From Pseudomonadota bacterium (GTDB taxonomy: Bacteria > Pseudomonadota > Alphaproteobacteria > Reyranellales > Reyranellaceae), in the NCBI GenBank assembly GCA_018242505.1, contig JAFEBU010000013.1, positions 1 to 64,000 of the forward strand: a stretch of 64,000 bases of DNA. The letters are read 5' to 3'. A model generated the notes under the pieces. The model searched no databases, was not told the DNA's origin, and worked only from the letters and a program-made list of their open reading frames with translations. Within the stretch, counting starts at the first letter, position 1, and every line of letters begins with the position of its first letter. This document shows positions 7,804-16,122 of the stretch, piece after piece. A program made the translations under genes and the position numbers.

Positions 7804-9219
7804 ATGACATCGATATCCGCAGACACTTTCAGAGCAACGACATACGCTCTCGAGCCGGACATCATCCTCGGGCCGTCGGGCGAGCTGTCCGGCCAAATCC
7901 TTGTTGTCCAAGACGGATACGTCGCGGCCGTTGCCCCGCGGACTGCCTTGCCCCACGAATTTCAGCGAGTCGCCATTCGGGCAATGCCGGGCTGCGCAAT
8001 CATTCCTGGTTTCATCGATGCCCATCACCACATCATCGAGCCCTTTGCGAAGGCTATGACGTTCGGCGAGCCGGCGCAAATCTGGAAACGAATCTGGTTG
8101 CCGCTCGAGGCGACAGCAACAGAGGAAACCTGTTATCTCGGTGCGAAGTGGACCTTTCTAGAGGCCCTGCGTGGCGGCATGACGACGATCGTTGAACACT
8201 CGGTTCGCCCTGTTGCCTGCGCTGAGGCAGTTCATCGGGCAGCCGACGAAGTCGGCATTCGCCTCGTGTCTTCTACAGGGGGGTACGACCTCAGAAATTT
8301 CTCCACGGCGGCCGCAGTGCCGGATGCCTCGGCCTCAATAGATGAGGTCCTGCGCGCAGCAGAAACGCACGTGGCCAACTGTCGGCGATGGTGTCGCGTA
8401 GTGCCGTCTCTAGCGTGTGGCAACGTTCAATCAAACAGCGGTGAAATGATTTCAGCTGTGTCTCGCTTCTGTCGAGACAACGGGATTCTCTTTCAGATTC
8501 ACGCCAACGAGCATACACCCGAAGTTCATAGCTGCATCGAAACGCATAAGATGCGACCCATCGAATATCTTCATTCGCTCGGCGCTCTTGGGCCGATGAC
8601 CCTGATTGCCCACGCAACGCTGGCAACTGCGGACGAAATCCGTCTGCTCAAAGAGACGGACACGGCTGTCTCGTACAACCCGGTTGCTAGCATGTGGAAG
8701 GGAAATGCCGTTGCGCCTGTCCTGGACTACATCGGCCAAGGTGTGAGATTTGGACTTGGAACAGACTGCACGCGCAACGACGCCTTTCGCTTGCTCGATG
8801 CGGCCGAGGCCTGCCAGAGGCTTGCCTTCGGGTTACCCAGGGACGATTTCTCTTGCGGTGCGGGTTGGCGCTGGGTCGACGCTGGCACGAGAGGCGGAGC
8901 GGGCGCGATCGGACTTGGGAATACTATCGGCGAGATTGCACCGGGCAGGCGCGCCGATTTTCTTGTGCTGGACCGCTCAGGGCCGGAAGTGTCCCCATCT
9001 TGGGATTTCACATGGGAGCTGGTCCGCTTCTACGATCGCTCGGACATCCTTGCTACCGTCGTCGATGGTGTGCCCGTCGTGATCGACGGCAAGGCCGTCA
9101 ATTTTGACAGCGACTCCTTTGTGAAGGAGTTCCGGTTTGCCGGCGCGCAACGCGTGCTCGACTCTGGCCTCGTTCGATTACACGGATCCAGCGAGACGTT
9201 GCGGTCCTCCAAGCAGTGA
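7804..9219 (+). CDS. Amidohydrolase, ATZ/TRZ (SsnA/MtaD-like) type, 471 aa
   Basis: Metal-dependent amidohydrolase-superfamily enzyme that would deaminate or dechlorinate a ring or hydrolyse a cyclic amide. The metal site is GFIDAHHHIIEP (H74, H76), followed by a mid-protein His in FQIHANEH, LIAHATLA, and the catalytic Asp in GLGTDCTRND. The C-terminal GEIAPGRRADFLVLD is the usual composite beta-domain. GTG 7795 is possible; ATG 7804 is preferred. Together with the M20 gene and the convergent second amidohydrolase, it marks this island as degradation of a nitrogen-rich, probably cyclic, compound. The exact reaction cannot be told. Confidence 0.86.
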   Translation: MTSISADTFRATTYALEPDIILGPSGELSGQILVVQDGYVAAVAPRTALPHEFQRVAIRAMPGCAIIPGFIDAHHHIIEPFAKAMTFGEPAQIWKRIWLPLEATATEETCYLGAKWTFLEALRGGMTTIVEHSVRPVACAEAVHRAADEVGIRLVSSTGGYDLRNFSTAAAVPDASASIDEVLRAAETHVANCRRWCRVVPSLACGNVQSNSGEMISAVSRFCRDNGILFQIHANEHTPEVHSCIETHKMRPIEYLHSLGALGPMTLIAHATLATADEIRLLKETDTAVSYNPVASMWKGNAVAPVLDYIGQGVRFGLGTDCTRNDAFRLLDAAEACQRLAFGLPRDDFSCGAGWRWVDAGTRGGAGAIGLGNTIGEIAPGRRADFLVLDRSGPEVSPSWDFTWELVRFYDRSDILATVVDGVPVVIDGKAVNFDSDSFVKEFRFAGAQRVLDSGLVRLHGSSETLRSSKQ

Positions 9220-9247
9220 CCGCAGCGTCGAGTGCTTTTACAACAAG

Positions 9248-10651
9248 CTAAAGATGGACGCGTGCCCAGACGCGCCGGCTCGCCTCATTCAACCGGCTGA
9301 GCGCCGCCGGTAGATCCATAGTCTTGATCGTTCGGTTTTCGACAATCGTTTGACCGTCGACGATGACGGTATCTACATCCGACGCGCTGGCGCTGAAGAC
9401 CACGAACTTCAGGGGATCGCGCATCGGCACTGCGTGGGGGCGGGTAATATCCATGAGGACGATATCCGCCTTGCATCCCTCCGCCAATCTTCCCAAGTCA
9501 GGCCTGCCGAGGGCGAGCGCGCCCGCCGACGTAGCCGCTGCGAAGATGTCCTCTGCGCTCCCCACGGCGGTGCGTTTTTCGGCGATCTTGCAGAGCGTCG
9601 CGGCGCAGCGCATTTCGGCCACCATGTCGAACGGGTAGGTATCCGTGCCAAGGCACATGTTGATTCCTGCAGCACGATACTTCGCGAAGGAGTTCATAAA
9701 ACTACCTTGTCGCGCCTTGACCCAGGGCAGGTGGGCGATCGACGTACCAGACTCCTGCAAGATAGAGAGTTCCTTAGCCGAGCAACGGTCGACGTCTCCA
9801 TCATCGGACAGGAACATGCCGTGCCCTATGATGAAGTCACGGCCCAACAGTCCCGCATCATTCAGATATTCGATGGTCGTGCATCCATGGCGCTCCTTGA
9901 TGGAGCGATACTCGGTTGGCGACTGGCCTGCATGGAGCTGGATGGAGAGGCCGCTCTCATTAGCCCTCGTCCGTGTTTCGCGGAGCATGTCCGGCTCGCA
10001 AGTATCCACTTGGCCAGGAGCCAGCATCGTTTTTAGTCGGCCGTTGAAGCGGCCGTCGTACTCCCGGCAGAACTTGATGCAATCGTCCATGCGTGAACGA
10101 CCGCGATCTGGGTACCAGTGATACTGGACCTTTCCGTTGTTACCAAGCGACCAGCGTCCCGACCGGTACCGGGGGCCGACATAGCATCGCAACCCCATGG
10201 CGCCGGCAATGTCGGCGATCTTGCGCGTGTGAGCGATGTCGCCGCCCTCCAGCATCTCGAAGTCAAAGCCCAGCTCGACCACCGTGGTGCAGCCGGATAG
10301 CAGGAGCTCGGCAAAGCCGCATTCCGCACCGGCAAACTCGTCCTGCGCACCGATGGCGCCGCGCACCGCAGGTAGCACCTGATATAAACCAGTGACATTC
10401 GTGCCATGTCCCGTCCAATCCTCCATCCATCCGCGCGTGAACGCAGTATCGGTGACGTGGACGTGTGTGTTGACGAAACCGGGTAGAACCAGCTTCCCGC
10501 GGCCGTCGATCTTGTGATCGACGTCACCAGCATAAGCGTCGCCAACGTACCGGATCGCGTCATCCTCAAACATCAAGACGGCGTTGTTCATTGTCGTGTG
10601 TCGCCCATCCTTGAACGCGACGATAGTGGCATCTTCAATCAATGTTTTCAT
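9248..10651 (-). CDS. Amidohydrolase, ATZ/TRZ type, 467 aa
   Basis: Second member of the amidohydrolase superfamily, convergent with the first (28 bases between stop codons) and clearly different in sequence. Motifs: FVNTHVHVTD (metal HxH), SIQLHAGQS, IIGHGMFL and catalytic Asp in CLGTDTYPFD; the end has LAEGCKADIVLMD. ATG 10651 is chosen over the upstream in-frame start at 10678 because AGGA lies just before it and MKTLIEDATIV is a typical beginning. It is last in the minus-strand run from the ABC importer and may be cotranscribed with the deacetylase-like gene 57 bases upstream. Confidence 0.86.
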   Translation of the reverse strand: MKTLIEDATIVAFKDGRHTTMNNAVLMFEDDAIRYVGDAYAGDVDHKIDGRGKLVLPGFVNTHVHVTDTAFTRGWMEDWTGHGTNVTGLYQVLPAVRGAIGAQDEFAGAECGFAELLLSGCTTVVELGFDFEMLEGGDIAHTRKIADIAGAMGLRCYVGPRYRSGRWSLGNNGKVQYHWYPDRGRSRMDDCIKFCREYDGRFNGRLKTMLAPGQVDTCEPDMLRETRTRANESGLSIQLHAGQSPTEYRSIKERHGCTTIEYLNDAGLLGRDFIIGHGMFLSDDGDVDRCSAKELSILQESGTSIAHLPWVKARQGSFMNSFAKYRAAGINMCLGTDTYPFDMVAEMRCAATLCKIAEKRTAVGSAEDIFAAATSAGALALGRPDLGRLAEGCKADIVLMDITRPHAVPMRDPLKFVVFSASASDVDTVIVDGQTIVENRTIKTMDLPAALSRLNEASRRVWARVHL

Positions 10652-10708
10652 GGAATCCTGATATTTCCTGCTATCCAACCATCAAAATCTTCCAGAAAAC
10701 GCGTCTGA

Positions 10709-11551
10709 TCATGCGCGCTTGAACGGAGCCCGCTTGTCGAATTCATCCGCCAACACGTGCATCGGTAGAAACGTCGCACCCATCTCGAGCAACCCCCGAA
10801 TCAACTGCTCCAGCATCCGAATGCGGTGACCGCGACCAATGCAATATGGGTGGCAGGTATAGGTCAATGCGCCCCATTCCTCTGTATCCGTCAGGTAACG
10901 GAAGTCGTTCAGCCAATTGCTGAGCACGGCTTCGGCTTGCATCAACCCTGGCTGAACCCAATTCGGAGTCCGGACCAACTCGAAGTGCGGCGCGTCGTCG
11001 AGAGACCAGCTCACGGGAATTTCGATGAGGGGGGTTTCGGGCCCGAAAACGGCCGGCTCCAAGAGTTCGATCTTGTCGTCGGTTCGCGTTCTGAACGGAG
11101 TGTAGTCGTTGGCCATAAGATTGCTCTCGTACAGGAACTGGTGCCGTACCAGCAATTTCACTGTATTCGGCGTCAGGTCCCAAATCGGCGAACGATAGCC
11201 AACGGGCTTCTTCCCGATGAGCCGTTTGATCGAATCGTTCGCCCGCAGGAGCTCAGTTTCCTCTTCTTCTGCGGACATCCCCAATGGTGAGCGATGTGTC
11301 CATCCATGATTGGCGATCTCATGCCCAGCATCAGCGATGGCCTTGCTGGCCTCTGGGTAGGTTTCGATCGTGTGGCCCGGGACGAACCAAGTGCTCTTGA
11401 TGTCGTACTTCGACAGAAGTTTCAGGATGCGCCGGGCACCTATGACCCCAAATTCTCCCCGGGAAATCGATGTTGGTGACATCATGCCACGCGCGATCCA
11501 GGTCGAAAGCGCGTCGAAATCGAAAGTCAGGCAAGCAATGTGTCTTGGCAT
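10709..11551 (-). CDS. Polysaccharide-deacetylase-family hydrolase, 280 aa
   Basis: NodB-homology (CE4) fold enzyme: TFDFDA near the N-terminus gives the Asp-Asp motif and NHGWTH the His-x3-His metal site. It has no signal peptide, so it acts in the cytoplasm and is unlikely to deacetylate cell wall. Cytoplasmic relatives include HpPgdA and PuuE-type allantoinase, which open or deformylate small amide rings; that role suits the neighbours. The start is ATG 11551 behind GGGAGGT; the frame extends to 11734 without a better site. It follows the aconitase X gene after 5 bases. Confidence 0.85.
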   Translation of the reverse strand: MPRHIACLTFDFDALSTWIARGMMSPTSISRGEFGVIGARRILKLLSKYDIKSTWFVPGHTIETYPEASKAIADAGHEIANHGWTHRSPLGMSAEEEETELLRANDSIKRLIGKKPVGYRSPIWDLTPNTVKLLVRHQFLYESNLMANDYTPFRTRTDDKIELLEPAVFGPETPLIEIPVSWSLDDAPHFELVRTPNWVQPGLMQAEAVLSNWLNDFRYLTDTEEWGALTYTCHPYCIGRGHRIRMLEQLIRGLLEMGATFLPMHVLADEFDKRAPFKRA

Positions 11552-11556
11552 GTATC

Positions 11557-13314
11557 TTACCTCCCTCCGCCACACCAATGACCGTGTACGGCGCTTTCGA
11601 TGCAATCGGCAACGGAGCCCAACAAGGTGCGTATCCCAGTGAGTGACACAAAGGCACATGACTTTGTGCTGTCGGTGGCCATCACCCGAATTGCGTGGCC
11701 GGACTCGTGCAAAGGACATGCAGCACACCCGCATGTACCGGCAAGAACTTGACCGCCCGCGCGTTCTATGACTTCCACATAACCGCTTTCCGACGCGACG
11801 GCGCGGGTGGCTGGATCAGTCCATATCCATAGTTTCGTTGCTGGACTGATGTGGCGGCCAGCAAGGCGACCGGCGGCTTTGCCGATTTCTGCCAACGAGT
11901 ATTGCGGGCACCCGAGCGCCACCAAGTCGACCGCTAGACCAGTCTGCCCTGCAAACATCGTCTGGACCGACTTCAGATCGTCTAGGCTTAGCGATACGGT
12001 CTCCTCGACGCGATCAGTATCTACGTCGATCTTGCCAAACGCACCCGCCTCGGCGGTAACTCCGGGAATGTGCAACATCGGCGATGCGCACCAGGGAGGC
12101 CCAAGAGACGCACACAAGTCGCGCAAGGATTGCGTGGAAGGTGCATTGCGAAGGCCAACAAAAAGTGGGATGCGATCTTTGCTTTTCTGTGCGGTAGCCA
12201 CTCCGAGACCTCGCCAATCCTGCTCGCTCACGACCGGCGCTGCGACCTGCACGATAACTTGCGGCCGCCGATTCTTTGATTTGTACAGTCCATAATCGGG
12301 CATCCGGCCCGTGAACGCCGCCATCAATGTAATAAGGTTGGATTCAAAATTGGTGCGGGCACCGAGAACACTATTGGCGTATGAAACTGCATTGTGTTCT
12401 GACCAGGCGACATTCGTCCCAAAGTGCGGAGCGATGCTCGTCCAATAGGGTATGCAGCTATAGCTTAAGATAAATCCGAGCTGTCGAAACGCAAAGTTCA
12501 GGCGGAACTGTTTCTCGGCGAGACCGAATGGAAGCTGCATTGGCGTCTGCCAACGATCAACATCCACTGCGATCGGATTGAGGGTTGCTGCAACGCGCGT
12601 TCGGCCACCGAGGCGTGCCAATCGCTCAAGGTAGGCAATTGCGATATCACCGGTTGTGTTATACCCCGAGCCCGCAAGATGCACGGATTCGATGTCGATC
12701 AGGCGAGAGGCACCGTGAGCCCTTGCATAACCGGTTATGACCTCCATGCACTCGGCCGATACTTCTCCATATGCCCCGTCGAGCATGCGCGTATCCTCCT
12801 CGGTTAAGCGCAGCTCGCCTGCCCCATGATCGCGAAGGTTTATCGTCGAAATCCTGGCCTTTGCATTCCCAGTATCGCCCGTAAGTTTGATAACCCCCTT
12901 GCTGGTATCGATGAACAGGTATGTTGAAGAACTGATTCTTTCAAGGACTTCACTGGACAAGCCGACAATGGCCGGAATTCGCGCAAGAAGCGTTCCAGCA
13001 ACCACGAAAGAGTTGTAGCTGCCGCAGAGTATTGCTCTGGGTGCTGCTCCATGTTGCATTGAGAGGGACAGCAGGGCCCAGTCACCGCCAGCGAAGCCCT
13101 TAACCTCGGCCGCCACTAAGATCTTGCCGCCGATGGTTTGCCCATGAAGGGGGTGGCCATTCCAGTTGATGACGCCTCCCGAACCAAAAGTGACCCCGGA
13201 GAGAGGGAATGGCGTTGGCGAAACGACTGGCGACCCCTCGGCCACGCCGGGAAAAACGACATGTGCGGCGGGTTCCCGCAAATGACTCGACCCTTCGATC
13301 GTGGCTTTCGTCAC
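11557..13314 (-). CDS. Aconitase X, fused swivel + catalytic domains (585 aa)
   Basis: Residues about 15-130 are the AcnX small/swivel domain (DUF126: FPGVAEGSPVVS, GHPLHGQTIGGKILV); about 160-570 are the catalytic DUF521 domain (LTEEDTRMLDGAYGEVSAEC, GYNTTGDIAIAYLERLA, TCGCAACP near the end for the Fe-S site). Known members are archaeal mevalonate-5-phosphate dehydratase and bacterial cis-3-hydroxy-L-proline dehydratase. The GTG start at 13314 shares a base with the TAG of the permease gene and has GGAGCCGAGAGG upstream, so translation is coupled. The frame runs to 14016 but that part is a permease shadow. Oddity: in the swivel loop, relatives usually have Gly-Ser where this protein reads FAGGDW. 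Substrate uncertain. Confidence 0.85.
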   Translation of the reverse strand: MTKATIEGSSHLREPAAHVVFPGVAEGSPVVSPTPFPLSGVTFGSGGVINWNGHPLHGQTIGGKILVAAEVKGFAGGDWALLSLSMQHGAAPRAILCGSYNSFVVAGTLLARIPAIVGLSSEVLERISSSTYLFIDTSKGVIKLTGDTGNAKARISTINLRDHGAGELRLTEEDTRMLDGAYGEVSAECMEVITGYARAHGASRLIDIESVHLAGSGYNTTGDIAIAYLERLARLGGRTRVAATLNPIAVDVDRWQTPMQLPFGLAEKQFRLNFAFRQLGFILSYSCIPYWTSIAPHFGTNVAWSEHNAVSYANSVLGARTNFESNLITLMAAFTGRMPDYGLYKSKNRRPQVIVQVAAPVVSEQDWRGLGVATAQKSKDRIPLFVGLRNAPSTQSLRDLCASLGPPWCASPMLHIPGVTAEAGAFGKIDVDTDRVEETVSLSLDDLKSVQTMFAGQTGLAVDLVALGCPQYSLAEIGKAAGRLAGRHISPATKLWIWTDPATRAVASESGYVEVIERAGGQVLAGTCGCAACPLHESGHAIRVMATDSTKSCAFVSLTGIRTLLGSVADCIESAVHGHWCGGGR

Positions 13315-14162
13315 TACCTCTCGGCTCCGTACCAGGGAAACAGTCTGCGAACGCCCATCATGAAGAGGCGATCTGAAATCAGACCTAAGATACCGAGCAT
13401 GATGATACCCACCAGCATGCGGTCGGTGCGGAAGACGAGGTAGGATTCCTGGATGAGTTGACCCAGGCCCGTGCGGGCTCCCGCCATTTCCGCGGCGGCC
13501 AACATAATGTAGGCGATGGAGACACTGATCCGGACACCGGTGATGATGTAGGGAAGAGCGGCCGGCAGGATGACAAGACGAAGCAACTGCCGCCGCGACA
13601 CGCCGAGGCTGCGCGCTGCCCGAATGTAGACCGGGCGAATGCTCTTCACGCCCATCAACGTGTTGATCCAGACCGGGAAAAATACACCGAACGTGATCAG
13701 GAAGAGTTTGCTTTGCTCGCCTAAGCCGAACCAGATTATCGCCAGAGGAACAAAGGCAATCGCCGGTATCGAGCGGAACAGTTGAGCGATCGGCTCCATC
13801 AGGAAGCCAAAAACGGCAACGCGCCCGGTGAATATGCCGAATGCGATGCCGATGGCAGATCCGATGACCAGACCTGACAGGGCGCGAGCTACGCTTGCGG
13901 CGATGTGCTGGAAAAGCTCGCCGCTCGCCGCCATTTCGACAGCCGCTTGGAAAACGGCAAGAGGCGCCGGCATTAGCCGAGGATCGACAAGAGCGACGCT
14001 GAGGACGAGCTGCCACAGCAGGACAGCGCCCGCGACTCCCGTTAGGCCCAAAACAGTCGATCGTGTGACGATATGAGGGACCATGCGTCGGGCGAATGTC
14101 TTCCAGACGGCCACTTGCGATTGTCGATGCTGCGACAGTTCCGCGTTACTGCTCTCAACCAT
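13314..14162 (-). CDS. ABC transporter permease, SsuC/TauC type (282 aa)
   Basis: Inner-membrane permease with six hydrophobic segments and the cytoplasmic EAA-like loop (YIRAARSLGVSRRQLLRLV) that contacts the ATPase. It belongs to the nitrate/sulfonate/taurine class. It is five bases downstream of the ATPase gene and overlaps the aconitase X start, so importer and enzyme are translated as one unit. The usual partner set (binding protein, ATPase, permease) is complete here. Substrate is not shown by the family. Confidence 0.92.
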   Translation of the reverse strand: MVESSNAELSQHRQSQVAVWKTFARRMVPHIVTRSTVLGLTGVAGAVLLWQLVLSVALVDPRLMPAPLAVFQAAVEMAASGELFQHIAASVARALSGLVIGSAIGIAFGIFTGRVAVFGFLMEPIAQLFRSIPAIAFVPLAIIWFGLGEQSKLFLITFGVFFPVWINTLMGVKSIRPVYIRAARSLGVSRRQLLRLVILPAALPYIITGVRISVSIAYIMLAAAEMAGARTGLGQLIQESYLVFRTDRMLVGIIMLGILGLISDRLFMMGVRRLFPWYGAER

Positions 14163-14167
14163 AGTGC

Positions 14168-14956
14168 TTAGCTCTTTCTGAGCAACTTGGGATCGATGTG
14201 CGAGTAAAGGGCCGTTTCAAGTTCGCGGTAGATCGCGTTGAAATCTGCTGTAGTGCGCTCCCTTGGATGGGGCAGCTCGATCTGGACGGCGTGGGCAATC
14301 ATCGCGGGCGGTGACGACATGACCATAGCGCGTGTCCCGAGAAACACGGCTTCTTCTATATTGTGCGTTATGTAGAAGACCGTCGTTCCGGTCGCCTTCC
14401 AGATCGAAAGCAGCTCGGACTGCATTGTGTTTCTGGTAATGGCGTCGAGCGCCGCAAAAGGCTCGTCCATCAGCAAAACGGCCGGATTGTTGATCAAAGC
14501 GCGCGCGATCCCCACGCGTTGCTGCATCCCGCCCGAAAGCTCGAATGGATATTTCTTACGCGTGTTGGCAAGGCCCACCAAACTCAGGTGACGTTCCACG
14601 AGGTCGCGTCTTTCACCGGCCGGCACCCCCTGGCACCGCAGACCGAACTCCACGTTTTCCTCAACGGTCAGCCAGGGAAAGAGCGAATACTCCTGGAAGA
14701 CGCATCCTCGCTCGGCCCCCGGCTCGCGTATCGGCTGCCCCTTGAACAGCACCTCGCCGCTGGTCGGCGCTACAAAGCCCGCAATCATATTGAGTAAGGT
14801 CGTCTTGCCGCAGCCCGATGGGCCGATCACGCAGGCGAACTCCCCGGCGTTGATCGTCAGGCCGAGGGATCTGAACACGGTCGTCCGTTCGCCGCCCGTG
14901 GACTGATACTCCATCGACACAGCGCGAAAATCGATCAGTGGTTCTGCGCCCATCAT
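14168..14956 (-). CDS. ABC transporter ATP-binding protein, SsuB/TauB type (262 aa)
   Basis: Complete nucleotide-binding protein: Walker A GPSGCGKTT (about 43-51), Q-loop VFQEYSLFPW, signature LSGGMQQR, Walker B LLMDEPFAALD and the switch His in ITHNIEEA. It powers import with the permease next to it. It lies 24 bases after the binding-protein gene in the same minus-strand operon behind the 16051 operator. Confidence 0.93.
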   Translation of the reverse strand: MMGAEPLIDFRAVSMEYQSTGGERTTVFRSLGLTINAGEFACVIGPSGCGKTTLLNMIAGFVAPTSGEVLFKGQPIREPGAERGCVFQEYSLFPWLTVEENVEFGLRCQGVPAGERRDLVERHLSLVGLANTRKKYPFELSGGMQQRVGIARALINNPAVLLMDEPFAALDAITRNTMQSELLSIWKATGTTVFYITHNIEEAVFLGTRAMVMSSPPAMIAHAVQIELPHPRERTTADFNAIYRELETALYSHIDPKLLRKS

Positions 14957-14980
14957 CGTTTCTTCCCCGGCGAGGCTCGA

Positions 14981-16000
14981 CTACTTGTTGTACGTCACGC
15001 CGGCAGGGCGCGCCTTTTCTAGGGCAGCGGGGTAGAACGACTTGCGAAAGTCAGGTTTTGCTACACCAGCATGGAGCAGTTTGGCTTCGGATGCCCAGGC
15101 AAACTGATCGTCAAAGGCCTTCACGAGAGCGTTTGAAAGTTCGACTTCGAAGCTCCAGCGATCGAAAATCGGATCGAGGTCCTTCTGTGCCATCGAAGAC
15201 CCCTCAGCCGTAATCTTTACCGCCTCGGGCCGGTTTGCTTTCATCCAACTGTCCGCCATGACTAGCGCCTGCAAGAACTTCGCGGCAACATCGACATGGC
15301 TCTTGGCCCAGTCCGGTCGGGCGACCAGGAGCAGGCGCGACTGATAGAGGTGCTGACCTTCGACGACCAAGACCTTCCCGGCGCCCTTCTGTACCGCAGC
15401 CGTCAGGAATGGCTCCCACGTGAAGCCCACATCGATGGTTCCATTCACTAGCGCCGTCACCAGATCGGCCGGCTGAAGGTTCACCAGCGTCACGGCCGAC
15501 GCCGGAACACCACCCGCCTTCAACCAATTGTACATCGCGAACTGGTTGCTCGATCCAGCGCCGTATCCCAGCCGTTTACCCGCGAGGTCCTTGGAACTCT
15601 TGACACCTGCGTCGGCTCGCACCAACGGCTTGACCTCGTCGGGATTAGTCGAAATCTGGGCAAGAATCGCGAGGTTTGTGCCGTTCGCGATGGCAAACAT
15701 AGGGCCCGTTTCGACGGGTGTCGCAATGTCGAGCGAGCCCGACATCATGGCGTCCATCGTCAGCCGGCCAGACGGCAGTTTCTTCTCGGCGACCTTGACT
15801 CCAGCCTTTTCAAAGAACCCTTTGGCGGCGGCGACAAACAAATTGCCTTCACCTGGATAGGGCTGGGTTCCGAGGTTGACGACGGGAAGATCGTCGGCAG
15901 CCGCGGACCTCACCCCCAGCTCCAGAGGGAAAAAGCTTGCGGCCGTGAAAAGCCCCAAGGCGGTCCGCCGTGTGGTCCTAAGATGATTTGGCCGGTACAT
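14981..16000 (-). CDS. ABC transporter substrate-binding protein, SsuA/TauA type (339 aa)
   Basis: Periplasmic solute-binding protein. The N-terminus MYRPNHLRTTRRTALGLFTA has a twin-arginine-like signal followed by a hydrophobic stretch and a likely cleavage near SAAADD. The mature part has the NMT1/SsuA pattern (LFVAAAKGFFEKAGVKV, DLAGKRLGYGAGSS, DVGFTWEPF). The start is ATG 16000 with GGGAGGAAA upstream, not the longer frame to 16054, which would run through the operator. First gene of the minus-strand operon SBP-ATPase-permease-AcnX-deacetylase-amidohydrolase. Confidence 0.9.
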   Translation of the reverse strand: MYRPNHLRTTRRTALGLFTAASFFPLELGVRSAAADDLPVVNLGTQPYPGEGNLFVAAAKGFFEKAGVKVAEKKLPSGRLTMDAMMSGSLDIATPVETGPMFAIANGTNLAILAQISTNPDEVKPLVRADAGVKSSKDLAGKRLGYGAGSSNQFAMYNWLKAGGVPASAVTLVNLQPADLVTALVNGTIDVGFTWEPFLTAAVQKGAGKVLVVEGQHLYQSRLLLVARPDWAKSHVDVAAKFLQALVMADSWMKANRPEAVKITAEGSSMAQKDLDPIFDRWSFEVELSNALVKAFDDQFAWASEAKLLHAGVAKPDFRKSFYPAALEKARPAGVTYNK

Positions 16001-16050
16001 GCTTTCCTCCCTTATTCCGACGAACGTATGGACTGGGGGTGGGCCGGCAA

Positions 16051-16062
16051 GCAATTAATTGC
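16051..16062. promoter_or_regulatory. Perfect palindrome GCAATTAATTGC upstream of the importer operon
   Basis: Identical to the copy at 6498-6509 and centred about 56 bases before the ATG of the binding-protein gene. The flanks (GGCA on the left, TGCC on the right) extend the symmetry. It is placed where a regulator would control the whole minus-strand operon. Confidence 0.7.
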
Positions 16063-16122
16063 TGCCGATATGATCTGAGGCCCCCGATTGGCTGGCAGAC
16101 GCAAATGGCGGACGATCCATGG

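Noticed and set aside
11557..14016. 819-codon minus-strand frame as one gene
   Set aside because: Its first 230 codons are the wrong frame of the permease gene. The AcnX protein begins at GTG 13314.
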